32,625 bases of DNA from IMG/VR virus record IMGVR_UViG_3300044616_000756, positions 1-32,625 of that record, one strand, 5' to 3'. Each line of letters begins with the position of its first letter. The first letter of the stretch is position 1. The position numbers and the translations under genes were made by a program. The notes beneath the pieces were generated by a model. It ran no database searches. It saw nothing but the letters and a program-made list of their open reading frames with translations, and was not told the origin of the DNA. The stretch is from a virus. Positions 20,629 through 28,494 of the stretch are shown here, piece after piece.

Positions 20629-21648
20629 TTATGGGAGGGCGGCGATCCCGTTCACGATGACGACTTGGATCACCTTGGTCGATGTTGGATCATAAGCCAA
20701 CGTCCCCGTGATCGCCATAGTCGTCAATCCATCTTCGTTCCCGGAGATAGGTTGAACATCGGACACGATGATTGAAGCGTAGATCGTGGCCGAATAGGTT
20801 CCGTCCGTCCACGATAGGCGGACGAACTTCTGTGAACCCAGAACCCACGCATCGTTGGCGGCCTTGTTCGACTGGACGGTGAGCGTAAGTTCCCCACCGA
20901 ATGCGGCCGATTCCGCGTGTGTTGAGAACACGGTTGTTCCCGCGAGGTAAGCCTGGCGGGTGATGCCGGTGTTGATGGTGAGTCCGAAGTCGAGCGCGTA
21001 GTTGTACGAGGTGAACGTCCCCGTTGCAAGAGCCGTTCCCGTTGCGACGTTCCAGAGTCGACCCGACAAGAACTTGGATGTTGGGACGACGGTGGCGGCG
21101 GCGGCGACCGCCGTTGATGCGGCCACATCCTGGGCGAAAAGGTTTGACGACAGGGCGGTGAGGCCCGAACGATCGGCGGTGATTGATACCTCGGTTGGGA
21201 GACAGTAGTTCAAAAGGTACGCGTTCCCACCGGCGGCGGTCCCACCAAGCGCATCGAACGAGATGAATGAATACGATGTCGGATTGTTGGAGGCGGTTCC
21301 CGTCGCCCAATCGTACGTCCAAGTGTACGGCGCGGCGGTTCCCGCGATTGATGGCGCGGTCGTCATGCCCAACCAGACGGAAAGTTCGTCGATCGATACG
21401 GCGGGAACGGACACCGCTAGTTCCGGTTCTTTGGAGACGAGGGTTGCGGTCGTTGCGATGATTGGCGTTCGAAGCGCGACGGAACGATCTTCACCTAGAT
21501 CCCACGTCTGGCCGAGCGTGATGAGGCCCGTTGGCTCGACGAGGAACTTGCGTCCGCCCGCGGCGAACGATGGTGATGTCCCCGCCGTGCCTTCCGACTT
21601 CCCGACGAGGCCAGAGAAAAGGATGTTCCCGCTGTTCGCGACCGGCAT
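20629..21648 (-). CDS. Major tail protein (339 aa)
   Basis: A GGAG site precedes the ATG at 21648. The protein begins MPVANSGNILFSGLVGKSEGTAGTS and is beta-rich with many Thr/Ala/Ser (TALATGTFTSYNYALDFGLTI, GELTLTVQSNKA), the usual look of a siphophage tail-tube subunit. It follows the tail-terminator-like gene and precedes the chaperones, the standard place. The length is above the minimal tube subunit (about 200), which suggests an added surface domain. Confidence 0.82.
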   Translation of the reverse strand: MPVANSGNILFSGLVGKSEGTAGTSPSFAAGGRKFLVEPTGLITLGQTWDLGEDRSVALRTPIIATTATLVSKEPELAVSVPAVSIDELSVWLGMTTAPSIAGTAAPYTWTYDWATGTASNNPTSYSFISFDALGGTAAGGNAYLLNYCLPTEVSITADRSGLTALSSNLFAQDVAASTAVAAAATVVPTSKFLSGRLWNVATGTALATGTFTSYNYALDFGLTINTGITRQAYLAGTTVFSTHAESAAFGGELTLTVQSNKAANDAWVLGSQKFVRLSWTDGTYSATIYASIIVSDVQPISGNEDGLTTMAITGTLAYDPTSTKVIQVVIVNGIAALP

Positions 21649-21660
21649 TCGTTGTTCTCC

Positions 21661-22095
21661 TTACGCTGTGGGGGCGATTGCCTCGACCCCGGTGATCTCA
21701 ATGTTAGCCGTGACGGTGATGAAGGGAGCGTCCCCATAATCGGACGAGTCCGTGGTTGTTGATGTGATCGACGCTTGGCCAACCCCATCCGTCCCGTCCA
21801 ACAATACACCGTCCAAAAGTGAATCCCGCATCCACGCCCGAAGGGTCGCGATGCGGGCGTATTGGCGGGCGTATTCCACGAGCGGGAGGTAGAGGATCGC
21901 CTGGACTTGGATCGTGGTGTTGCGACTGGCCGCGCCGTAGGTGACGGCATCCGACCCCTCGAACAGGACGATCGCGGGCGACGCGGGGATTGATTCCACG
22001 GGGTAGGCGGACACGAATCGAATCGTCTCGCCCGTGGGTGGTGTTGCGGCGCGGTAGTGCGTGGCGATCGCGTTGAGCACCGTCGCGTCGTTCAC
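21661..22095 (-). CDS. Tail terminator / head-tail joining protein (144 aa)
   Basis: The ATG at 22095 overlaps the connector stop. The sequence shows an N-terminal helix, a beta core (IRFVSAYPVESIPASPAIVLF, TTIQVQAILYLPL), a helix with YARIATLRAWMRDSLLDG, and a final strand (ITVTANIEITGVE). This alternation and the gene order fit tail-terminator proteins of lambda gpU or HK97 type. No closer family is recognised. Confidence 0.65.
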   Translation of the reverse strand: MNDATVLNAIATHYRAATPPTGETIRFVSAYPVESIPASPAIVLFEGSDAVTYGAASRNTTIQVQAILYLPLVEYARQYARIATLRAWMRDSLLDGVLLDGTDGVGQASITSTTTDSSDYGDAPFITVTANIEITGVEAIAPTA

Positions 22096-22700
22096 ATCGC
22101 CTCGCGCGCTACGCGGTACGGTCGGAGCATCAACTCAACATCGGGGTCCAGTCGCGATAGAAGACGGATGATCCCCCCGTCTGGGCTTCCGGCTACTCCG
22201 AACGGAGTTGCCCTTCGCGCGTGGATTCTCACCGTTTGCAAGGCGCAAGCCTGGGAGACGGCCGCTGGGACGGCGGCCCATCCTCGCGTCCCAATCACTT
22301 TCACGCCTTCCGTGATTCCAACGGGGAACGTGTGTGATCCGAACGTGGTGATGATGATCCCCGTCGTTGGCCACCCGATGAAGTCCTTGTTCGTGTCGAG
22401 CCGATAGTCGAGCGTCGGGGACAACACGATGTTCGGCGTTCCGGTGTTCCCATCGTCAATCGTGATGGATGTGATCGCGCTCCAATCGCCAGGGAGTTCG
22501 GCATAGCCGTAGTTCGATGCTGTGAACAGAACAGTCCCGGCGGCCGAATAGAAGAACCGCCCACAATAGTCGTCGATAGTGCGCGACACCGCGCCGATCG
22601 CCGCCTCGATCTCGGCGGTGTCTGGCGTGATCACGGCCGTCCCCAAGCCGAGGGCGTTTTGAACATCGGCGGCGGTGGTGTATCCGTTCACAACGGCCAC
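22092..22700 (-). CDS. Head-tail connector (adaptor) protein (202 aa)
   Basis: The start is a GTG at 22700 after an AAGGAG site. The N-terminus has the typical adaptor layout: YTTAADVQNALGL, then IEAAIGAVSRTIDDYCGRFFY, followed by a beta region (YAELPGDWSAITSITIDDG, DYRLDTNKDFIGWP). A helical C-terminus (PAAVSQACALQTVRIHARR) completes it. It forms the ring below the portal in HK97-like phages. Confidence 0.8.
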   Translation of the reverse strand: MAVVNGYTTAADVQNALGLGTAVITPDTAEIEAAIGAVSRTIDDYCGRFFYSAAGTVLFTASNYGYAELPGDWSAITSITIDDGNTGTPNIVLSPTLDYRLDTNKDFIGWPTTGIIITTFGSHTFPVGITEGVKVIGTRGWAAVPAAVSQACALQTVRIHARRATPFGVAGSPDGGIIRLLSRLDPDVELMLRPYRVAREAM

Positions 22701-22759
22701 GAGATTCTCCTTGCGTTATTGGGCGCGGTTGCGCTCGCCTATCCTACCGCGTCCCTGTC

Positions 22760-23992
22760 CTACTTCTTGCCCGCCCTCCGCGCGGCACGGTTGGCGGGAA
22801 TCGAGATGATCTTCGCGGGTTCCCGAACGAGCGATTCCATCGTGGCCAACAGGGGAACCCAATGGTCCGCGAATACCCGATCCGTCGCGTACGGTGCGGC
22901 GTGGGCCAATGCCTTGGCCTTCGCATCGGCGGACGCGGCCGCGTCGCCCTTCAACTGGTAGGACGATTCAAGCGCGTTGAGGATCTCTTCCGTGTAGGGA
23001 ACCTTCCAGAACGACCCCTGGAACTCATCCCATTCCAGTTCACCATCGACGAGCCATCCCGATCCAACCAGTTCTGGTTGGGCCGTCCAGTTCGTCGCGA
23101 TCGCGGGGATGCCGGTCGCTTGGGCTTCCAACACCCCAAGCCCGAATCCTTCTCCACGGGAAGTCGACAACAGAACATCGGCCGAGCGGTAGAGGTCGCC
23201 CATCACGGACGACGCGATGCCCATGCGGAGTTCATACTGGGGAACCAGTCGCACCCGATCGAGCGGTGCCTTGAACCGTTCCAACAACCGTTGGATGTTC
23301 ACGCCGCCCGCCATTCCCAGAACTTCCGTGTGGAGGTACAAGTACGCGTCGGGATGCCGGTTCGCGAACGTGGCCCAGGCCAACAGCATCTCCGGGAAGC
23401 ACTTCCGAATCGGCGTGTTCCCCTTGTTGGCGGCGTTGATCATCGTGAGATGGGCATCGTCTGGGATCAACATCTTCGCCCGCATCGTGGACGCGCCGGG
23501 ATAGAACACGGACGGGTTGAACGAATGCGGAGCGTAGAACACGCGATCGCGTGCGATGCCCGAATCGATGAGTGCTTTCTCCCCAGAGCGCGACATCGCG
23601 AGCGCCCACTTGCGGCCAGGGCGATCGAAGAACGCGCGCACCTCATCGGGTGGGAGCGGACCGTGATCGACCGGAGTCCACGATAGGAGCGGGAGATCGT
23701 CCCATTGCGGGGCTTTATACACCCAGACATCGAACAGGGTGATCCCCAAGCCGTTCCCATCCTTGCCAATCCATTGGGAGATTTGGAACGGAGTGAGATC
23801 GTTCGAATACCCGTCGATCCCTTGCGGCATCACGGGGATTCCATTCCAATCAATCGTTGAACCGGCGAGTCCATAGTTTGACTGGATGGCCACATCGTGG
23901 CCCGCCGCTTTCAACTTGGGAACGACCTCCGAAGTCTGGCCACCGTATCCGGTCCCGCACCAAGGCGCGTTCGAAGTCCACGCGATTCGCAT
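22760..23992 (-). CDS. GT4-family glycosyltransferase within the head genes (410 aa)
   Basis: GGAGG precedes the ATG at 23992. The fold is GT-B: MRIAWTSNAPWCGTGYGGQT and EVVPKLKAAGHDVAIQSNYG form the first Rossmann domain. In the second, LLSTSRGEGFGLGVLEAQA with the E-x7-E-type motif and GIPAIATNWTAQPELV are the nucleotide-sugar signature. Known actinophage relatives modify virion proteins with sugars. Its place after the capsid terminator and before the connectors suggests glycosylation of capsid or tail proteins; the target is unknown. Confidence 0.88.
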   Translation of the reverse strand: MRIAWTSNAPWCGTGYGGQTSEVVPKLKAAGHDVAIQSNYGLAGSTIDWNGIPVMPQGIDGYSNDLTPFQISQWIGKDGNGLGITLFDVWVYKAPQWDDLPLLSWTPVDHGPLPPDEVRAFFDRPGRKWALAMSRSGEKALIDSGIARDRVFYAPHSFNPSVFYPGASTMRAKMLIPDDAHLTMINAANKGNTPIRKCFPEMLLAWATFANRHPDAYLYLHTEVLGMAGGVNIQRLLERFKAPLDRVRLVPQYELRMGIASSVMGDLYRSADVLLSTSRGEGFGLGVLEAQATGIPAIATNWTAQPELVGSGWLVDGELEWDEFQGSFWKVPYTEEILNALESSYQLKGDAAASADAKAKALAHAAPYATDRVFADHWVPLLATMESLVREPAKIISIPANRAARRAGKK

Positions 23993-24022
23993 TGTTCGTC
24001 CTCCAACTATGCCGCCAAATAG

Positions 24023-24056
24023 AACGGACCCCCTTGGCGAACCAAGGGGGTCCGTT
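24023..24056 (-). terminator. Strong hairpin terminator after the capsid gene
   Basis: A perfect 15-bp stem (AACGGACCCCCTTGG with its complement) closes on TTCG in the minus-strand transcript. The downstream bases are CTATTTGG, only a short T-run. It lies in the 109-bp gap between capsid and glycosyltransferase genes and probably lowers transcription beyond the capsid gene. Confidence 0.75.
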
Positions 24057-24101
24057 CGTTGCGAGTTTACCCGAAGGCGAACCCGCCCGCTAGTCCTCGG
24101 C

Positions 24102-25298
24102 TTACGAGGCGGCGGATACCAGGATGCGACCGGCGTTCGTGTCCGGAAGGTTCGCGTCGAAGTGGTACATCGTCCGGATGCCGATCGAGTTCAACTCGAA
24201 GTAGCGGTCCGCGCTCTGTGCAACTTCAACCCCACCCGCCTCGCGGATGTAATACGAAGGCTCGTGCAGAAGAGCAACGCTCTTCGATGCGTTGGCCACG
24301 GCGGCCATGTAGACGTTCTCCTTCAAGCGGTAGCCCAGAAGCGTCTCTGGCTGTCCCGCGGCCACGGATGGCTGGAGGATGAACTGGCCCGTGGTGTCTT
24401 GCAACTGGCGGATCTTCGACAGAGCGCCGGTTGAGACGTGCCACACCGTGTTCGGGTTGCGGTACGAGGGAGCGAGTGCATAGAGGACGGAAGCCAAGTC
24501 CGTTGCGGAGAAGAAGGTCGCGGCGACCGCGGCGGTTCCACCCTTGACGGCGGTTGTCGTCTTCGATGCGGCGTTGAGAGCGGTGATGAAGCCAGTTGGC
24601 TCCGCCGTCCCGGTTCCGATCGTACAAGCCGAACCCGCGAGGTACGCGATCTGGCGGCCCGCGGCGCGCCCAACGTACTCAACCAGGTTGAAGCCCGCCG
24701 AATCCACCAACTCGCGTGATGCGAGCGTGAGGGTTGCGGCGTTGAATGCACCCAGGGTGAGCGACGAGAAGACAGGATCGGAAGCCGTAATGGTTCCTCC
24801 CTGGCCCACGAAGCCCGCCGCCGGTGCGGTCCCGGCTACTACTGGAATCGTAAGGTTTCGGATGTCCGTGGTTCGGATCTTGGAAGCACCCTCATAGACG
24901 GTGTTCCCGTCGACCAACTGTTCCACCACAAAATCGGCGAACGAGACCGGCGTTGTCGCCGTCGCGGTCGCGAGTGCGCGGAGGTCGAAGTTGGCCGAAC
25001 GTCGCTCGCCCGTGAGGACGGCGCGAAGAAGGTCCGCATCGTTGTCGATCGTCTTCCCGGTGGCGACTTCAACAGTCTCGGCCAGGGCGGCGATCTTCAC
25101 GGCGCGATCCTCGGACTTCTGGATGTCCTCGATCTTGGCCATCTTTGCATTCATCGACTCGTTGAGGCGGGAATACTGTCCCTCCTCTTCGGCCGAAAGG
25201 TCGCGCTTCTCACCCGCGGCGCGCTCGACGAGAGCCTTGGCGGCCTCGAAGTCTACGCGATACGCGGTGTGGAGCGTGTTGAGAAGAGCCTTGCTCAT
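24102..25298 (-). CDS. HK97-type major capsid protein (398 aa)
   Basis: Two adjacent ATGs (25301, 25298) follow an AGGAG site. I choose the second because it is 7 bp away. The first 100 residues are a helical delta domain (AKALVERAAGEKRDLSAEEEGQYSR). The HK97 fold follows: FADFVVEQLVDGNTVYEGASKIR, TIPVVAGTAPAAGFVGQGG, FNAATLTLASRELVDSAGFNL, GTGTAEPTGFI and LGYRLKENVYMA. The prohead protease upstream would remove the delta domain during maturation. Confidence 0.93.
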   Translation of the reverse strand: MSKALLNTLHTAYRVDFEAAKALVERAAGEKRDLSAEEEGQYSRLNESMNAKMAKIEDIQKSEDRAVKIAALAETVEVATGKTIDNDADLLRAVLTGERRSANFDLRALATATATTPVSFADFVVEQLVDGNTVYEGASKIRTTDIRNLTIPVVAGTAPAAGFVGQGGTITASDPVFSSLTLGAFNAATLTLASRELVDSAGFNLVEYVGRAAGRQIAYLAGSACTIGTGTAEPTGFITALNAASKTTTAVKGGTAAVAATFFSATDLASVLYALAPSYRNPNTVWHVSTGALSKIRQLQDTTGQFILQPSVAAGQPETLLGYRLKENVYMAAVANASKSVALLHEPSYYIREAGGVEVAQSADRYFELNSIGIRTMYHFDANLPDTNAGRILVSAAS

Positions 25299-25326
25299 CA
25301 TCAAACTCCTTGCCCATAGTGGGCGA

Positions 25327-25332
25327 CTATTA
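25327..25332 (-). promoter_or_regulatory. Possible -10 box before the capsid gene
   Basis: TAATAG on the minus strand stands out in the GC-rich 90-bp gap between protease and capsid genes. No clear -35 box is present. A separate promoter would fit the terminator right after the capsid gene, but the support is weak. Confidence 0.3.
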
Positions 25333-25388
25333 TCCCGCCGGTGGTGCGCTCCCGCGAAGTCCGCGCGCGCCCTTGCGTTCTGGGACGG

Positions 25389-26792
25389 CTATCGTACCTC
25401 GCGACGAGCGAGTTCGATTTGTCGTTCACGGATTGCACGTGGTACGGCGTGCGGAATCTCAATCTCAATCGTGATGGAATCGTTGTGGTACGGGTCTTCG
25501 GACGGGACGACTTCTTCCATCGGGGCCTCTTCTGGCGGTAGTTCATCCATTGGCGCGTCTTCCACAGCGGCCTCGGCGATGACGGCATCGGCGGCCGCAA
25601 CCACAAGGGCGATCTCATCGGATGACGCGTCGCCCGCTTTCACGGCGGCGACAGCGGCGGACAGGGTATCAATCACAATGCCCGCGTCCTCGGCGAGCGA
25701 CTTCTTCTCGACTGGTTCATCGATCACCGGAACCTCCTTGGCGGGTTCGTCTTCCTTTGGTTCCACCGGCGCGTCGCCTGGGAACTTGGTTGGGACACCT
25801 TCCACATCGCGCGACGATGCGGCGATTGCGGACGCGAGGATGGCGGCGTGATCCTGGGTGGCTTCGCCCGCTAGGAGCGCGGCCACCGCGTCGCGTAGTT
25901 CGTCCGTGTCGACTCCCGCTTTCGCGGCCAATCCGCGAACGGAGACGAGGGAGACCGTGCCGGGATAATACGGCGCGAGTCCCGTGAGAGCGGAGACCTC
26001 GACGAGTTTCACGTCGCGAAGTTCCCGGACCCCGTCTTGGTTCACCTTATTGGCGGCGGTATTCCAGAAGCCGAACGACATCCCCAGACTGTTCCCCATC
26101 GACTTCACGATCGCCGCAAGATCGCGGTGGAATGAGATCTCTGGGTTGAGTTTGATCTTGGCCAGAAGCCCGCGCGCATCGGCGCGGAGCGACAGCGTTC
26201 CCGACTTGGTGGTTCCGAGTAGGAGTTTTGGATCGTGATCCTGGTAGGCGCGAACGTCCCATTCCCCGCGATCAACGGCGGACAGCGAACGATTGAACGC
26301 GGTGGACTTCACGATCTCCGGGACGGTTCCATCGGCGGATGGCGAATCCCAGAGCGCGGCGTAGCCTTCGAACTCCATCCCAGTTGCATCAACGGCGCGA
26401 AGTTCAACCTTCGCGGTTCGGAACTCAATCCCCATGTTGTCCTCTACGCTACGGGCCGAACTTGCATCGTCGGCCTCGTTGATGATACCCGTCGCCCACG
26501 TCCGACCCGCATCCCCACCCCATAGTCCCCACGCGACGCGACCGGCGGATGGGAAGCCGTCTTCTCCACGGTTGAATCCTTCGGCTTGCTTGTCGACTTC
26601 ATGGCGTGCGAAGAACGACGACATCCGGCGAACGGTGTCGATTGGGAGGTTCTTCCCCGCGGCGATGTCGCGGGCGCGCGCAACCCCAACCAGAGTCCCG
26701 CCACGGTTGAACTCACGCCGCCATTCAAGGGCTTGATTGGCCTCGCGAACCATCTCGTCGTTCGGGACATAGCCGTTCGGATCAATGGCCAC
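25389..26792 (-). CDS. HK97-type prohead protease with extra N-terminal domain and acidic tail (467 aa)
   Basis: The GTG at 26792 overlaps the preceding TAG. Residues 1-105 form a separate domain (NQALEWRREFNRGGTLVGVARARDI, FFARHEVDKQAEGFN, GRVAWGLWGGDAGRTWA) found in many phage proteins without known function. Residues 120-300 are the herpes-protease-like fold, with His186 (YQDHDP) and Ser239 (GMSFGF). The C-terminal 150 residues are Ala/Glu/Pro-rich and may act as scaffold. An ATG at 26435 with a nearby GAGG could start the protease domain alone. The protein matures the capsid. Confidence 0.88.
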   Translation of the reverse strand: MAIDPNGYVPNDEMVREANQALEWRREFNRGGTLVGVARARDIAAGKNLPIDTVRRMSSFFARHEVDKQAEGFNRGEDGFPSAGRVAWGLWGGDAGRTWATGIINEADDASSARSVEDNMGIEFRTAKVELRAVDATGMEFEGYAALWDSPSADGTVPEIVKSTAFNRSLSAVDRGEWDVRAYQDHDPKLLLGTTKSGTLSLRADARGLLAKIKLNPEISFHRDLAAIVKSMGNSLGMSFGFWNTAANKVNQDGVRELRDVKLVEVSALTGLAPYYPGTVSLVSVRGLAAKAGVDTDELRDAVAALLAGEATQDHAAILASAIAASSRDVEGVPTKFPGDAPVEPKEDEPAKEVPVIDEPVEKKSLAEDAGIVIDTLSAAVAAVKAGDASSDEIALVVAAADAVIAEAAVEDAPMDELPPEEAPMEEVVPSEDPYHNDSITIEIEIPHAVPRAIRERQIELARREVR

Positions 26793-27070
26793 TAGATGTT
26801 CGCCTGGTAATCGTAGACTTCCAACACCGCATTCGCTCCTCCGGCGATGGCGTAGAGGACATCCCCATCCGTGATCTTGACGGTGATGGCCATTGTGTTT
26901 TTTGGAATGTTGAACCCGTCCACGGTATTCACCGCGGTTCCGCCGATGTAGATCTCCGCGTTGGAGTTATTGAACAACGTCATCTCGTGAACGATGTCGG
27001 GGAGTGCGGTTCCGATTGCGACCGGTGTGGCCGTTCCGACAGCGTAGTGGCGCGTCCCGAATCGTGGCAT
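26792..27070 (-). CDS. Small beta-rich structural protein (92 aa)
   Basis: The ATG at 27070 follows the portal TAA without spacing. The sequence is almost all beta (GTATPVAIGTALPDIVHEMTLF, AEIYIGGTAVNTVDGFNIP, VLYAIAGGANAVLEVYDYQA), like small head-decoration or spike-type proteins. Its place between portal and protease suggests a virion component, perhaps a capsid cement protein. Confidence 0.68.
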   Translation of the reverse strand: MPRFGTRHYAVGTATPVAIGTALPDIVHEMTLFNNSNAEIYIGGTAVNTVDGFNIPKNTMAITVKITDGDVLYAIAGGANAVLEVYDYQANI

Positions 27071-28360
27071 TTAGAGCCTCGCGATGCGCTTGGCCTCGGC
27101 GGGGTCCATCCCCGCCCCGATGAGAAGCGCGTAGATGTCGGCTTTCTGGCGCGCACCGGCGAGCGTCGCATCCGCCTGGTTGAGCGGTTGTCGATAGGCG
27201 GACGCGGACGGATCATCGATTGGGGATAGGTCTTCGATCTTGCGGATGTCGGAGATGCTCTCCCAACCTTCTTGGACGGCGATGCGGTGAGCCTCATACC
27301 GGTCGCGTAGATTGCCGCGGAGTAGTGCATCCATCGACAATCGGACGAACGCGTCTGGGAGCGGGATGAGCGTGGAGAGCGCGCGTTCGATCTTCTCGGC
27401 CAACGGTCGGAGCGTGTACGAGATGAACGCGGCGTTGAGTTCGGACACGGACGAGAACGACATCGAGCCTGGAGTCGTCATGGCCAACAGCGCGGGCGGG
27501 ACACGGAAGATGCGAGCGATCTCCGCCACCCCAAACTCGCGGGACGATAGGAGTTGGGCATCTTCTGGGCGGAACGACAACGCCTTCCAGGACGCGCCGC
27601 CGCTCAACACCCCGACGGAATACGAGTTGGAACCCGTGTGGGCGCGCGCCCATCCTTCTTTCAAGTTGCGGATTTGTTCGGCCGTGAGCGGTTCGGTTGT
27701 CTCGATCACGCCCGCCGGTGTGGATGCGGACGAGAAGAAGTTGGACGCGGATTCCTCCAACGTGATCCCCAGTCCAATGGTGCGGCGTAGTGCTTCGATT
27801 GGATTGATGCCGCGATCCTGTCCTGGGAATCGGATCAACGGGATGTGGAGAATCGTGTCTGTTCCGAACGACACGCCGTTCACGTTTTCACCGTTGCGGA
27901 CGACGTATCGAACTTCTGCACCGGTGCGGACGATCTCCACGCTCTGGGGATTTAGGACTCGAACTTCAAGCGGTTCCAACGTCTGGGGATCTTTTGGCGC
28001 GTACACGAAGGCGTTCCCGTTCATGTAAAGGCTTACGACAATCTCCGAAAGCACGGACTGGACCCCGATCGCCGGTTCCGATGCAAGCGGGGTGAGCAAC
28101 CACGCGGGCTTCGATCCGCCTGGACGATACGGGCGACGTTGGCCGTTGTCCCGAACGTAGGAGTCGATCGGCATTGTCGAGATGAGGTCGGACAGGAGCG
28201 TGATGCAAGACCAGGCCGAAGCCAATCCGATCGTGGACTTTTCATCAACGCGGGTCGCGCCGAAGATCGGGGCGCGATCGAATGCCTGGGGTAGTAGGCC
28301 AAGCCCGTTGAGGTTGCGCGATTCGTTCCCGGTTCCCAGGACGCGGCGGAGGATGCTCAC
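27071..28360 (-). CDS. HK97-family portal protein (429 aa)
   Basis: The GTG at 28360 overlaps the microprotein stop (GTGA) and has an AAAGGA site. Characteristic segments are STIGLASAWSCITLLSDLIS, MNGNAFVYAPKD, a VGVLSGGASWKAL strand, LSSREFGVAEIARIFRVPPALL and LNAAFISYTLRPLAEKIERAL. These match the HK97 gp3/PF04860 portals. Twelve copies form the DNA channel and dock the terminase. The gene order terminase, portal, protease, capsid is standard. Confidence 0.92.
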   Translation of the reverse strand: MSILRRVLGTGNESRNLNGLGLLPQAFDRAPIFGATRVDEKSTIGLASAWSCITLLSDLISTMPIDSYVRDNGQRRPYRPGGSKPAWLLTPLASEPAIGVQSVLSEIVVSLYMNGNAFVYAPKDPQTLEPLEVRVLNPQSVEIVRTGAEVRYVVRNGENVNGVSFGTDTILHIPLIRFPGQDRGINPIEALRRTIGLGITLEESASNFFSSASTPAGVIETTEPLTAEQIRNLKEGWARAHTGSNSYSVGVLSGGASWKALSFRPEDAQLLSSREFGVAEIARIFRVPPALLAMTTPGSMSFSSVSELNAAFISYTLRPLAEKIERALSTLIPLPDAFVRLSMDALLRGNLRDRYEAHRIAVQEGWESISDIRKIEDLSPIDDPSASAYRQPLNQADATLAGARQKADIYALLIGAGMDPAEAKRIARL

Positions 28361-28494
28361 TTGTTATCCTTTCGCGTGTAGCCGATGGCGATCAACACAA
28401 TCCCGACAATCCCGACGATAGACGCGGGGTGGACGAGGTACGCCGCCAACAATAACATCGCGAATCCCGCCAGTTCCAACACGTTCGACATCAT
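28357..28494 (-). CDS. Membrane microprotein between terminase and portal (45 aa)
   Basis: The ATG at 28494 overlaps the large terminase stop (ATGA) and the stop overlaps the portal GTG. The protein has two hydrophobic helices (NVLELAGFAMLLLAAYLV, SIVGIVGIVLIAIGY) and a basic end (TRKDNK). Its overlaps leave no room for anything else here. The function is unknown. Confidence 0.72.
   Translation of the reverse strand: MMSNVLELAGFAMLLLAAYLVHPASIVGIVGIVLIAIGYTRKDNK

Noticed and set aside
16447-22700. Plus-strand open frames opposite the tail genes
   Set aside because: They mirror real minus-strand genes, show no start signals and have compositions expected of antisense frames.
25299-25304. TTG start for the capsid gene at 25304
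   Set aside because: Two ATG codons follow at once and the second has better spacing from AGGAG.
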